Assembly (NCBI RefSeq): GCF_016901575.1
Contig: NZ_JACJKQ010000013.1
Location: 1 to 59,465 of the forward strand
Length of the DNA: 59,465 nt
Direction of reading: 5' to 3'
Source of the DNA: Enorma phocaeensis
GTDB lineage: Bacteria; Actinomycetota; Coriobacteriia; Coriobacteriales; Coriobacteriaceae
This document shows, one piece after another, positions 8,820 through 17,596 of this stretch. Made by a program: the position numbers and the translations under genes. Position 1 is the first letter of the stretch. Each line of letters opens with the position of its first letter. A model generated the notes under the pieces. It was not told the DNA's origin. It saw nothing but the letters and a program-made list of their open reading frames with translations, and searched no databases.

Positions 8820-9737
8820 CTATAGGCTTGAACTTATATCGGGAAGCTCGATCCAGGAACCGAGCCTCTCGTCCCACTCGACAGGATCAAATTCCTCAAA
8901 CCCCGCTCCAGGGAAAAAAGTCATCTCACCAAACAAAAGCCTGTTGCCGGATTCATAAAAGTCAACACGGACAAACGGTATGCCGTATGCAAGCTTTTCC
9001 GCGCAAGAAACCATTTCTTCGTATCTCTGCGGCTTTGTCGGGAAGATATCGGCATTTGGATAATGCCGTGTAAAGGGGAGATGTTTCCAATCCATATCAA
9101 AAAAATCTACTCGCAAATCACCTTCTGCCCTTCCCGTGCAGGTAAAAACACACTTTGCTTTTCCACCGAAACACATGAGTTTGTAATCAATAAGCCCCTT
9201 TGCTTCATCAGCAGCCTCAACATATTCTTCAGCAAAAACAAGCGGCCTCACGTCTTTGTACGGCCACTCGCGAGTTCGCCAATAGTAGTTAGTCTTTAAA
9301 TGCTTTTCGAGCTTCTGCTTTGCGGCATTGAGATTAAATGAGTTCCTGTCGCGGCAAATTGCAACACCGCCAGAATCATGATTCGTTTTCAATACAAATC
9401 TTTCTGGCAAGCATGAGATATCCACATCCTCTGCCTTATCCCATACAGCGTATGTTTTGGTGACATATTCGTCGCCAATATGACTTGCAACCCATTCCTT
9501 AACACGATACTTATCAACTAATAAGGTGTATAGGGGATCATGATCATGAATCTTTAGCCACTGAAGCTTCTCGTTGAATGTCTTTGGGTCCCTAAGATCC
9601 GGCCAATCACCGATGCTCGATCGATACAACAGACTTAAATGGGTTTTGTCAGAAACAAAATTGGTTAATCCACATTCTGCTAAAACAATATAGAACGCAA
9701 AGGGGTTTTTAAAAAGCTTAGACAGTTTTTTCAACAT
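8820..9737 (-). CDS. TupA-like ATP-grasp protein
   Basis: A 305-residue protein of the TupA-like ATP-grasp family found in teichuronopeptide and capsule loci. Visible blocks are DPKTFNEKLQWLKIHDHDPLY near residue 50, DKYRVKEWVASHIGDEYV, FVLKTNHDSGGVAICRD, FAEEYVE and the ATP-grasp metal-site strand FGEMTFFPGAGFEEF near the C-terminus. ATP-grasp enzymes form amide bonds using ATP, so it may attach an amino acid to a uronic acid of the repeat unit. The nearby Ugd and uronate epimerase genes fit that idea. ATG 9737 has a GAGGGGACA site. It overlaps the polymerase gene by 20 bases and ends 9 bases before the CapA-like start. Confidence 0.85.
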   Translation of the reverse strand: MLKKLSKLFKNPFAFYIVLAECGLTNFVSDKTHLSLLYRSSIGDWPDLRDPKTFNEKLQWLKIHDHDPLYTLLVDKYRVKEWVASHIGDEYVTKTYAVWDKAEDVDISCLPERFVLKTNHDSGGVAICRDRNSFNLNAAKQKLEKHLKTNYYWRTREWPYKDVRPLVFAEEYVEAADEAKGLIDYKLMCFGGKAKCVFTCTGRAEGDLRVDFFDMDWKHLPFTRHYPNADIFPTKPQRYEEMVSCAEKLAYGIPFVRVDFYESGNRLLFGEMTFFPGAGFEEFDPVEWDERLGSWIELPDISSSL

Positions 9738-11004
9738 TGTCCCCTCTTTCTTCCCCCGTTGGATACGAATACACCATCAATAGGGTCAAGAAGATATAGC
9801 TTACTTTATCTGCATAGCTAACCCACCCTACCTGAATAAGAAACCAAGCCGAGATGATTACAAGCACAACCGCAGACTCATTGCCCGACATCGTCAGATT
9901 GCGAGCCAAGCGCCAAACGGCAACGCATGGTCCCAAGTAAAATAAAAACGTGCCAACAACACCAACGCAGGCAAGAAGCTCAACGTAATTGTTGTGCAAA
10001 TAACTATCGAAGCCAATAACCGCCTGCTGGGTAATAATTCCGCTGTTCGCAATGCCTATACCGAGTAGAGGTGTCTCGACGAACTGCATTAATCCAGCCT
10101 CAGTCAAATTCATACGCTCTGCAGTGGACGCATTTGCCGAACTAACACCCAGCAATGTGTCAACCATTGAAGTAAATCTCGTATTGATGGTATCGAACAC
10201 TGGGAGTTGAAGAAGGTACAATACCGCGATTATGAGACAGACAATCAGTGCAGCGTATTTACATAATGAGAGAACGTTGCCATTAATGTATGCTCTGAAA
10301 ACAAGCAGCGCGACACATCCGAACACTATGATAATAAGGGCTTTGTTGCTTCCGGTAGCTAGAGCAACCAGACCGTTTAGTGCAAGCGGAAAAAGATGCA
10401 GCACTCTTCTCTCATAGACTAGATAATAAAATGCAACCAATAGCGAAAAGGCAGTACCCATGCCAACTGTGTTTTCGTTTGCAACCTCGCCCCCAATTCT
10501 TGCGCCACCCCCTAACGAGCTGAGAAAACCCGCAAGCCCTCCCTGAACCATAACTGTATACAAAGCCAAAACAATACCTGCAAAATAAATACTGTTCAGA
10601 AGAAATACCTTTTGCTTTGTAAAGCAGATATAGTTATGGAGGACAAGCGCGAAGACAATGAGTAGCGGGAGAGTTCTGAACGCCATTGTTGTGGAACGCG
10701 ACGGATCCTCCGCCCACATAATTGATGCTATGCAAAAGGCGCCAAAAGATAATAAGAATGCAAATGGTAGTGTGATGGTTAATCTTCTAATCGTTACAAC
10801 CAGAAGCATCACGGCAAGAGTAAGCAGGCAGAGCAGATTGGAATAAACATACATCATCTCATTGCTCGACCAAACATAAACTGATGCAAGATACAGAACG
10901 ATAAGGCAATTCGCAAGCCTTACGAGATAATCCCGTGAATTGCTTAGCTCAGAATCGTTTTTGGCTTCTGTACGAAGCAACGATGACGCATTGGGCTTTA
11001 TCAT
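9718..11004 (-). CDS. wzy: O-antigen ligase/Wzy-type polysaccharide polymerase
   Basis: A 428-residue protein with about eleven membrane helices and the Wzy_C/O-antigen ligase signature. There is a large outside loop around residues 260-330 followed by YLHNNYVELLACVGVVG, the conserved H-N-x-Y-x-E-L block. In a Wzx/Wzy system it joins repeat units on the outer face of the membrane. No second polymerase is present in the locus, so polymerase is more likely than ligase. The gene is AT-rich, and its ribosome site is weak. It lies 33 bases after the upstream GT4 gene and overlaps the ATP-grasp gene. Confidence 0.85.
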   Translation of the reverse strand: MIKPNASSLLRTEAKNDSELSNSRDYLVRLANCLIVLYLASVYVWSSNEMMYVYSNLLCLLTLAVMLLVVTIRRLTITLPFAFLLSFGAFCIASIMWAEDPSRSTTMAFRTLPLLIVFALVLHNYICFTKQKVFLLNSIYFAGIVLALYTVMVQGGLAGFLSSLGGGARIGGEVANENTVGMGTAFSLLVAFYYLVYERRVLHLFPLALNGLVALATGSNKALIIIVFGCVALLVFRAYINGNVLSLCKYAALIVCLIIAVLYLLQLPVFDTINTRFTSMVDTLLGVSSANASTAERMNLTEAGLMQFVETPLLGIGIANSGIITQQAVIGFDSYLHNNYVELLACVGVVGTFLFYLGPCVAVWRLARNLTMSGNESAVVLVIISAWFLIQVGWVSYADKVSYIFLTLLMVYSYPTGEERGDNVEKTV

Positions 11005-11037
11005 TTTAAAAAATATCCCAGAACAAATTCCTCAGCA

Positions 11038-12096
11038 TTAGGACAAAACCTTAAGCCACTCTTTAAAAATTAATTCTGCAGAAAACCTGGCCATCGATTC
11101 ACGCGCCGCACGCCCAATTCCATTTGCCAGTTCTTCAGAGTCTGCAACCCTTGCCATTGCACTAGCCAAATAATCAGGATCGCGGCATGGTACAAGGATC
11201 CCGTTTATTTGATCCGTGATTACAGACCTAGCTCCACCACCAGCACAATCCGTGCACACGCAAGGCATGCCCAAGCTCATAGCTTCGAGCATCGAGTTAG
11301 AAATGCCTTCGTAGTCCGATGTCGAAACGTACATAAGACACTTAGCTGCCCGTTCAACTGCGTCACTACATTGCCCATGAAAAGATACGGCCGCGCTCAA
11401 TCCCCTTTTCTCGACTAGGGTCTCAAGCCCTTTTCGCAACTCACCATCTCCGAAGATATCAAGATGGTAATTCGGATGATTGCGACTAAAGAAAACGAAT
11501 GCTTCAATAAGCATTTCTGGGTTTTTCTGACGGGTCAATCTACCCATAAATGCAATATGTTTTGACGCTAATCCTGTCCATCTGTTTGAACTAACCCGAG
11601 CGGCATTCGGAATGATCTTTTTCTTCGAAGGGTCAACGTTAGGAAAACAGTCGGCAGCTTCTTTTGTCTGAAAAACCACCATCGTTGCAAGTTCATAGCA
11701 TTTTGATACGAAATCCAGCTCTTTCTCTTCATAAAACTTCGGCGGGTAATTACGCTCAGATAAGAGTACTTTTCTAGACCCAAGTAAGCCAGTTGTTTTT
11801 AATAGCTTATATTGCATACCCAAAGAAATAATCCAGTCAGGGTTAACTTTATTAGTCAGCCGCTTTAATAAGACGGCGTTGAGGAGAGGACGAGTAAGAT
11901 TGCCATCCGTTCCAAACGGCACATAATGGAGATGAACATTGGGCGGAACGATATAAGTCGCTGGATACCTCTTCGACACCCTCGCTACAAATAAATGAAC
12001 CTCGTTACCCTTTTCCGCTAGAAACCGTGACAATTCTAACGACACCCGTTCTGCCCCTCCCGCAAACAGGGAGGATACAATGACTACAGCTTTCAT
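11038..12096 (-). CDS. Glycosyltransferase family 4
   Basis: A 352-residue GT4 enzyme with the GT-B fold. The N-terminal half begins MKAVVIVSSLFAGGAERVSL, with the glycine-rich acceptor loop. The C-terminal half has the donor motif: IAFMGRLTRQKNPEMLIEAF, then DYEGISNSMLEAMSLGMPCV with the E-x7-E pair. It would add one sugar from a nucleotide donor to the lipid-linked repeat unit at the inner membrane face. It overlaps the preceding GT4 stop by one base (TAATG), so translation is coupled. The sugar transferred cannot be told. Confidence 0.88.
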   Translation of the reverse strand: MKAVVIVSSLFAGGAERVSLELSRFLAEKGNEVHLFVARVSKRYPATYIVPPNVHLHYVPFGTDGNLTRPLLNAVLLKRLTNKVNPDWIISLGMQYKLLKTTGLLGSRKVLLSERNYPPKFYEEKELDFVSKCYELATMVVFQTKEAADCFPNVDPSKKKIIPNAARVSSNRWTGLASKHIAFMGRLTRQKNPEMLIEAFVFFSRNHPNYHLDIFGDGELRKGLETLVEKRGLSAAVSFHGQCSDAVERAAKCLMYVSTSDYEGISNSMLEAMSLGMPCVCTDCAGGGARSVITDQINGILVPCRDPDYLASAMARVADSEELANGIGRAARESMARFSAELIFKEWLKVLS

Positions 12097-13181
12097 TACA
12101 ACAACTTCCCGTAAGCGAAACGATAAACTTCCGAGTATTTCGGAACAACGATCGCTTCTCCATATAACTGCCTTACCTTTTCAGCGTTTCTATGACCAAC
12201 CTGCCGTCTAACCTCTTGATCGGAGAGACGTCTCAAAGCTCTCTCAGCCGCATCAAGATCATGGCAGGGAACAACGCAGCCACTCTTCGCTCCAATCATA
12301 TCTGCATTTGCAGCCCAGTCGGTAACAACGCAAGGCATGCCAAAGGACATCGCTTCCAACAGCGCACAAGAGAATCCTTCGGCGGGAAAATGCGTAAGAA
12401 ACAAAAACACATCGTTCTTGGAATACTCATTCGCAAGCTCACTACTATTCAATGTTCCAAGCAGGTGAACGTTGCTTGTCGGCTCGATTGTCGCTGGAAT
12501 CGAACCAGCTCCAGCAAGTCTAAAATTGATGTCCGGATGTCTTTTTGCAATATCGAGGATATCAAAAACTCCTTTTTCCTCTACAATGCCACCAACGTAA
12601 AGAACATTCGTTACCTTGGCGTTTGTCGCTCTACCTTCTTGTGATCGCAACAGTTCTCTTTTGCTTATAAAATTAGGAATCAGAAAAACAGGACACTTGC
12701 TGTTTGCCTTAACATATTCTAAAGAGCGTTCATTCAACACAATTGCCGAGCTGCATAATGATAGGTATATTTTCAGCATCAGTTTCTGCAACGATGAGCT
12801 TATCACTACCGGAACGGTGCAGTGAAAATGACCAATCACCGCACATCGATGGAACCTTGCTATTATCGAACAGAGGATTTCTCGCATTAAACTTGTTGTA
12901 GTCGCAGGAGTATTAGAATGAACAACCTGTATCCCATTTTTGCGTATGCAAGAAACTAGATCACGCCAAATCCGAAAGCACCTTTTAATTTCTCCGCTGA
13001 TTTTGATTTTCGAATTGTCCCCGAACACCTCTCTTCCCTCTTCTTGTCTCTCGTCAACAAGATAGAGTTTTTCGTAACGGAAGCAATCCGATTTCAGCAT
13101 TCGATCCGTCCAAGACGCAATACCACCAGACGAGGGGGGAGTCGCACCGAGCAAAGCAACGTTTATAATGTTGGTTTCCAA
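12096..13181 (-). CDS. Glycosyltransferase family 4
   Basis: A 361-residue GT-B enzyme. The N-terminal acceptor loop is VALLGATPPSSGGIASWTDR; the C-terminal domain has VLYVGGIVEEKGVFDILDIA and FPAEGFSCALLEAMSFGMPC with the E-x7-E donor-binding pair. I place the start at TTG 13181, because GGAGGG lies six bases upstream and the protein then opens directly into the first beta strand. An ATG at 13235 and a TTG at 13268 extend it by 18 and 29 residues but lack ribosome sites. The neighbour downstream is another GT4, overlapping by one base. This is the first gene of the AT-rich block after capF. Confidence 0.85.
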   Translation of the reverse strand: METNIINVALLGATPPSSGGIASWTDRMLKSDCFRYEKLYLVDERQEEGREVFGDNSKIKISGEIKRCFRIWRDLVSCIRKNGIQVVHSNTPATTTSLMREILCSIIARFHRCAVIGHFHCTVPVVISSSLQKLMLKIYLSLCSSAIVLNERSLEYVKANSKCPVFLIPNFISKRELLRSQEGRATNAKVTNVLYVGGIVEEKGVFDILDIAKRHPDINFRLAGAGSIPATIEPTSNVHLLGTLNSSELANEYSKNDVFLFLTHFPAEGFSCALLEAMSFGMPCVVTDWAANADMIGAKSGCVVPCHDLDAAERALRRLSDQEVRRQVGHRNAEKVRQLYGEAIVVPKYSEVYRFAYGKLL

Positions 13182-13254
13182 AGTTTTCCCTCCAATGTAG
13201 ATGAAAGGTCTCGTATCGTCGCGCAACGTTTTCATTATGCTGGCATTGTGCGCA

Positions 13255-14445
13255 CTACACTTCTTCAAAGAAAGTATCAGGCCTCTTGCGGTCGAACGTC
13301 TCGTTAGCCCACATCACAGTGACGAGGTCGTCCGTCTTCGAAACGTTCGTGATGCTGTGCGTCATACCGGGCGCCATCTCGACCACGGTCGGGTTATCTC
13401 CGTTCACGTGATATTCGTCGACGGGATAGGGATTACCCTCTGCATCGACACCAATCTTGCGAAGGCGGATCAACGCCTCACCAGATACGACCAGGAACTT
13501 CTCCCACTTGGTGTGGTGCCAATGGTTGCCCTTGGTTACACCCGGTTTGGACACGTTGATAGAAACCTGCCCGCGATCAGGCGTGCGCAGAAACTCGGTG
13601 AACGAGCCACGCTCGTCACGGTTCGCATGCAGCGGGTACGCCATTGACCCAGCATCGTAGTAGCTCAGATACGTTGCATACAGCTTCTTGGAAAAGCCTC
13701 CATCAGTCTGATCAGGCACAGAAATGTTTTCGCGCGCGTCGCGGAAGCTCTCCAGCAGCTCAACAATCTGACCGAGCGTAACCTTATCCGTGGGGCTCGC
13801 AACACAGATGCCGTCCTTGCCTCGTTCCACCTTGCCCAGCAAAAGCTCGAGCATGCACGCAACAAGATCATCGATATACAGTAGTTCAAGCTCAACAGAA
13901 GGATCGTTCACATGGAACTCGCGACCGTTGGCAATCGCATCGCAAAACGTCGCGACGGCGGAATTGTAGTTCGGCCGACACCACTTGCCGTACAGGTTGG
14001 GAAACCTATAGATGTAGACCGGCGCACCAGTGCGCGCGGAATACTCGCGGAACAGGTTCTCCCCCGCCAGCTTGGACTCGCCATAGACAGAGCCGGCGTA
14101 GCGCCCCTCGAGCGACGCCTGCGCACTCGAAGAGAGCATAACGGGGCACTTGTTGCCATGATGCTCAAGCAGCCCCAGCAGCTCTGAAGCGAACCCGAAG
14201 TTGCCCTTCATGAAGTCCTCAGGGTTCTCCGGGCGGTTCACGCCGGCGAGGTTGAACACGAAGTCCGCCTCCGCGCAGTACAGCGAAAGCTCCTCTCTGG
14301 TGCCGTCGGCGTCGTACTCATAGACAGTCAACGGCAGCAGCGGCCGATACCGCTCGCGGCGGTCCTTGCCGTCGCGAATGCTCTTCAGACTCTCGCAGAG
14401 GTTCCTACCCACGAAGCCCTTGGCGCCGGTCACCAGGACGCGCAT
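13255..14445 (-). CDS. capF: CapF: bifunctional reductase/C3-epimerase for UDP-FucNAc synthesis
   Basis: A 396-residue two-domain enzyme. Residues 1-270 are a short-chain dehydrogenase/reductase with MRVLVTGAKGFVGRNLCESL, SSSAQASLEG and a Y-x3-K in YAGSVYGESKLAGENLF. The C-terminal 115 residues are a cupin with GNHWHHTKWEKFLVVSG and MAPGMTHSITNVS. In CapF (FnlB) the cupin epimerises C3 and the reductase reduces C4 of the CapE product, giving UDP-6-deoxy-L-talose-type GlcNAc. The ATG at 14445 is one base after the capE stop; a start at 14478 would run into capE. Order and fusion match the Staphylococcus capE-capF pair, but capG lies 10 kb away. Confidence 0.93.
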   Translation of the reverse strand: MRVLVTGAKGFVGRNLCESLKSIRDGKDRRERYRPLLPLTVYEYDADGTREELSLYCAEADFVFNLAGVNRPENPEDFMKGNFGFASELLGLLEHHGNKCPVMLSSSAQASLEGRYAGSVYGESKLAGENLFREYSARTGAPVYIYRFPNLYGKWCRPNYNSAVATFCDAIANGREFHVNDPSVELELLYIDDLVACMLELLLGKVERGKDGICVASPTDKVTLGQIVELLESFRDARENISVPDQTDGGFSKKLYATYLSYYDAGSMAYPLHANRDERGSFTEFLRTPDRGQVSINVSKPGVTKGNHWHHTKWEKFLVVSGEALIRLRKIGVDAEGNPYPVDEYHVNGDNPTVVEMAPGMTHSITNVSKTDDLVTVMWANETFDRKRPDTFFEEV

Positions 14446-14446
14446 C

Positions 14447-15508
14447 CTACTGTACCGCCTCGTGCTCGCGGCCCTCAAGGGCCAGGCGCACGTATTCGGC
14501 GGTCTTTATCTTCTCGACCGTCCCCCGCACGTCCAGGCGGCGTGTGTTGTGGGACGTGTAGGGCTCGTCAGCCTGGGTCCTCACCTCACCATCGACCACA
14601 AATTTGTCGTAGTTGAGGTCGCGCGAGTCACATGCAACGCGAAAGTACTCCCCCATGTCCTCGGCGCGCAGGCGCTCCTCGCGGGTCATGAGGGTCTCGT
14701 AGAGCTTCTCCCCGTGGCGGGTGCCGATGACCCGGGTCCCGGTCCTGCCGAACAGCTCCTGCACCGCCTCGGCGAGGTCGCCGATCGTGGAGGCAGGCGC
14801 CTTCTGGATGAAGAGGTCGCCCGGGTTCGCATGCTCGAAGGCGAACTGGACAAGGTCGACCGCCTCGTCCAGGTTCATGAGAAAGCGGGTCATGGCGGGG
14901 TCGGTGACGGTCACCGGCTCCCCCGCCCTAATCTGCTTGATGAAGAGTGGGATGACCGAGCCGCGGGAGCACATGACGTTGCCGTAGCGGGTGCAGCAGA
15001 TGGTCGTGCGGCCCGCGCCGTTGCGGGCGTTGGCGTAGATGATCGACTCCATCATGGCCTTGGACTTGCCCATGGCGTTGATGGGATAGGCGGCCTTGTC
15101 GGTGGATAGGCACACCACGCGCTCGACGCCCTCGTCGATGGCGGCATGCAGGACGTTGTCGGTGCCGATGACGTTGGTGCGGACAGCCTCCATGGGGAAG
15201 AACTCACAGGAGGGCACCTGTTTCAGGGCGGCAGCATGGAAGATGAAGTCCACGCCGCGCACGGCGTCCCGGACGGACCGGGCGTCGCGCACGTCGCCGA
15301 TGAAGAAGCGCACCTTGCCCGCGTGGTCAGGATACATCTCCTGCAGGCGGTGGCGCATGTCGTCCTGCTTCTTCTCGTCACGGGAGAACACGCGAATCTC
15401 GCCGACGTCACTCGTCAGAAAGTGCTTGAGCACGGTGTTGCCGAAGCTGCCCGTGCCGCCGGTAATCATGAGAGTTTTTCCGGCAAATGCCTTACTGGCA
15501 GTGGCCAT
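14447..15508 (-). CDS. capE: CapE: UDP-GlcNAc 4,6-dehydratase/5-epimerase
   Basis: A 353-residue SDR enzyme of the FlaA1/FnlA/CapE group. Motifs: LMITGGTGSFGNTVLKHFL, FSRDEKKQDDMRHRL, FHAAALKQVPSCEFFPMEAV and a catalytic Met-x3-Lys (NAMGKSKAMME) replacing Tyr-x3-Lys, as is typical of inverting dehydratases. It starts UDP-FucNAc synthesis in the cytoplasm by dehydrating and 5-epimerising UDP-GlcNAc. Its first 17 bases overlap the 3' end of the transferase fusion upstream. The coding region is GC-rich, like the chromosomal backbone. UDP-FucNAc is a likely donor for the GT4 half of the adjacent fusion protein. Confidence 0.92.
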   Translation of the reverse strand: MATASKAFAGKTLMITGGTGSFGNTVLKHFLTSDVGEIRVFSRDEKKQDDMRHRLQEMYPDHAGKVRFFIGDVRDARSVRDAVRGVDFIFHAAALKQVPSCEFFPMEAVRTNVIGTDNVLHAAIDEGVERVVCLSTDKAAYPINAMGKSKAMMESIIYANARNGAGRTTICCTRYGNVMCSRGSVIPLFIKQIRAGEPVTVTDPAMTRFLMNLDEAVDLVQFAFEHANPGDLFIQKAPASTIGDLAEAVQELFGRTGTRVIGTRHGEKLYETLMTREERLRAEDMGEYFRVACDSRDLNYDKFVVDGEVRTQADEPYTSHNTRRLDVRGTVEKIKTAEYVRLALEGREHEAVQ

Positions 15509-17540
15509 GCTTCATCCCCTTAATTGCACGCAGCTGGTTTTCCAATGTTTTGAAAAATGCATCCTTGGTGAAATGGGCGTCATAGTAAGAGCGCGCCTGC
15601 TTACCCATGGCCAACCGCATCTCACGACTCTGCTCGGCAAACACAAGGCAGTTAGCTGCTAATCCAACCGAATCCTCTGGATATGAGGTCAATCCACAAT
15701 TTGCTTCAAGAATCACTCGCTCCGCCTCACCAGTAACTGTTCCAATGATGGGTTTCCCAGCGGCAAGATACGATTGAATCTTTCGAGGAAGTGTATAAGC
15801 CAATACTGGATTGTCGGCGAATGTGGCAATCATTGCATCTGATGCCTGATAATAAGCAGGCATCTCTTCAAGAGGCCGTCGACCGTGAAACACAATGTTA
15901 GTCAGGCCCAATTGCAATGCCATACTTCTGCACGCTTGCTCAGAAGAGCCAGAGCCGACAATGTGAAAGAGAATGTCCTGGTTGTCAGATACCAATGCGG
16001 CCGCATGAACAATGGTCTCAACCGACTGTGCAGACCCGATGTTACCCGCAAAGGTAAAGTTGACCTTGTCGTTCCGGTACCCTTCGGGAGCAAACGATGC
16101 TTCTATACCAAATATGTCTTCGGCATACTGAGGCAAGTCGACAAGTTCCTCTGTCGAAATATCAAACTTATCGTGCAGATAATCCTTAAATAGCGGCGAT
16201 GTGACCGCAAGACGATCGGCTTCTCGATATATCTTTCCGGACAGCATTTTGAAGACTTGGTATGGCACACTACCCGCAGAAATTCCTCCTGCCGTCAGAC
16301 ACTCAGGCCAAATATCAATGCACCAGAGGAAGACAGGAGCTCCCGTACGCTTTGCATATGCAATTGCAGGCTCAGCCATCATGACGGGTGATGTTTGAAA
16401 CGATAATATGACGTCGAAATCAGACTCAAGGGCATCCGCCATTCGTCTCGCTTCATAGCTAAAACTGAAATAGTTGGCGATGCGCTGAGCCACATTGGCC
16501 CCACGTGGAATAATTGGAGATCGAATGATTCGCACCCCTTGGTGCCACTCATATCGATTCTTGCCGCCCCTATATCCCTGATACACCTTACCTTCGGGGT
16601 AATTTGGAATACCAGTCAACACCGTCACGTCATAGCCCCGAGTAACCAATTCCTCACATATCTCGGAAAAATTAAACGGCTCCGGCCAGTAGTGCTGGCT
16701 TACAACCAGCAATTTAAGCTTGGAACTATCTGACACAAGCTGCTTGGTGTCAATCTTGTTGTTTCGTTTATGCGGAACGACCGTCGAAGTATTCGCGGCG
16801 TTTCCCCTGCGCGACAACACAACCCCTATACTTTTAAAGAAGCAAACAAGGTCAAGATGAAAGCTGAGATTGTGACGATATGCACCATCAAGTCGAGCTT
16901 TAAGATCAGTGTTCACATAATCTCGCCCATTGATTTGAGCGAGTCCCGTTAGTCCCGGCTTGATATCGTTTGCACCATATCGGTCTCGCTCAATTATTTG
17001 GTCGACTTCGCTCAAAATCATAGGCCTAGGCCCGATAACCGACATATCGCCTTTGATGATGTTGATTAGCTGTGGAAGCTCGTCAAGCGACGATTTCCGA
17101 AGAAAGCCTCCGATTGGAGTGAGACAGGAGCTGTTCTCCCGCATCTGTGATGTCGGAAGATTGTCTGGAGCCTCGATTTTCATTGAACGAAACTTGTAAC
17201 AGATAAACGGGCGCTTGTCCTTTCCGAATCGTAACTGCTTAAAAATCGCCGGGCCAGGGCTTGTCGCACGAATTGCTAAAGCAGTCAGCGCCATAACTGG
17301 AGAAAGCGTAATCAGACCTGCAGAAGCGAGAACGATATCTGCCATTCGCTTAAAAATGAGAAACGCTTCCTGCGCCTGCTCAAATTCATGAACCTCTATG
17401 CCATCGTCAAACTGATGATAGCCCGCGGTCCCAAGATTCTCGCTTACAGCAGAGCCCTTCGTTTCTGTATCAATATCAATTATTGTAGAAACCTCATGGT
17501 CACATGAGCTATTTATATCTACGTCCACGCAGTTATCCAT
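15492..17540 (-). CDS. Fusion: phosphoglycosyl transferase + GT4 glycosyltransferase (WbuB-like)
   Basis: A 682-residue protein made of two enzymes. Residues about 61-250 form a monotopic polyprenyl-phosphate sugar-1-phosphate transferase, with a membrane-inserted helix at 66-90, FICYKFRSM, the Asp-Glu dyad at 153-154 in SLDELPQL, and GDMSVIGPRPM. After a linker (250-274), residues 275-682 form a GT4 with VVSQHYWPEPFNFSEICEEL, FLWCIDIWPECLTAGG and FTFAGNIGSAQSVETIV, resembling WbuB-type L-fucosamine transferases. It would start the repeat unit on undecaprenyl phosphate and add the second sugar. The start ATG 17540 has AGGA seven bases upstream. It is the first structural gene after loaP and overlaps capE by 17 bases. 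Confidence 0.9.
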   Translation of the reverse strand: MDNCVDVDINSSCDHEVSTIIDIDTETKGSAVSENLGTAGYHQFDDGIEVHEFEQAQEAFLIFKRMADIVLASAGLITLSPVMALTALAIRATSPGPAIFKQLRFGKDKRPFICYKFRSMKIEAPDNLPTSQMRENSSCLTPIGGFLRKSSLDELPQLINIIKGDMSVIGPRPMILSEVDQIIERDRYGANDIKPGLTGLAQINGRDYVNTDLKARLDGAYRHNLSFHLDLVCFFKSIGVVLSRRGNAANTSTVVPHKRNNKIDTKQLVSDSSKLKLLVVSQHYWPEPFNFSEICEELVTRGYDVTVLTGIPNYPEGKVYQGYRGGKNRYEWHQGVRIIRSPIIPRGANVAQRIANYFSFSYEARRMADALESDFDVILSFQTSPVMMAEPAIAYAKRTGAPVFLWCIDIWPECLTAGGISAGSVPYQVFKMLSGKIYREADRLAVTSPLFKDYLHDKFDISTEELVDLPQYAEDIFGIEASFAPEGYRNDKVNFTFAGNIGSAQSVETIVHAAALVSDNQDILFHIVGSGSSEQACRSMALQLGLTNIVFHGRRPLEEMPAYYQASDAMIATFADNPVLAYTLPRKIQSYLAAGKPIIGTVTGEAERVILEANCGLTSYPEDSVGLAANCLVFAEQSREMRLAMGKQARSYYDAHFTKDAFFKTLENQLRAIKGMKHGHCQ

Positions 17541-17596
17541 TGCATATCCTGAAATAAAGTACACATACTTTCAAGACTGTGGCCGAGAGGCTTCCG

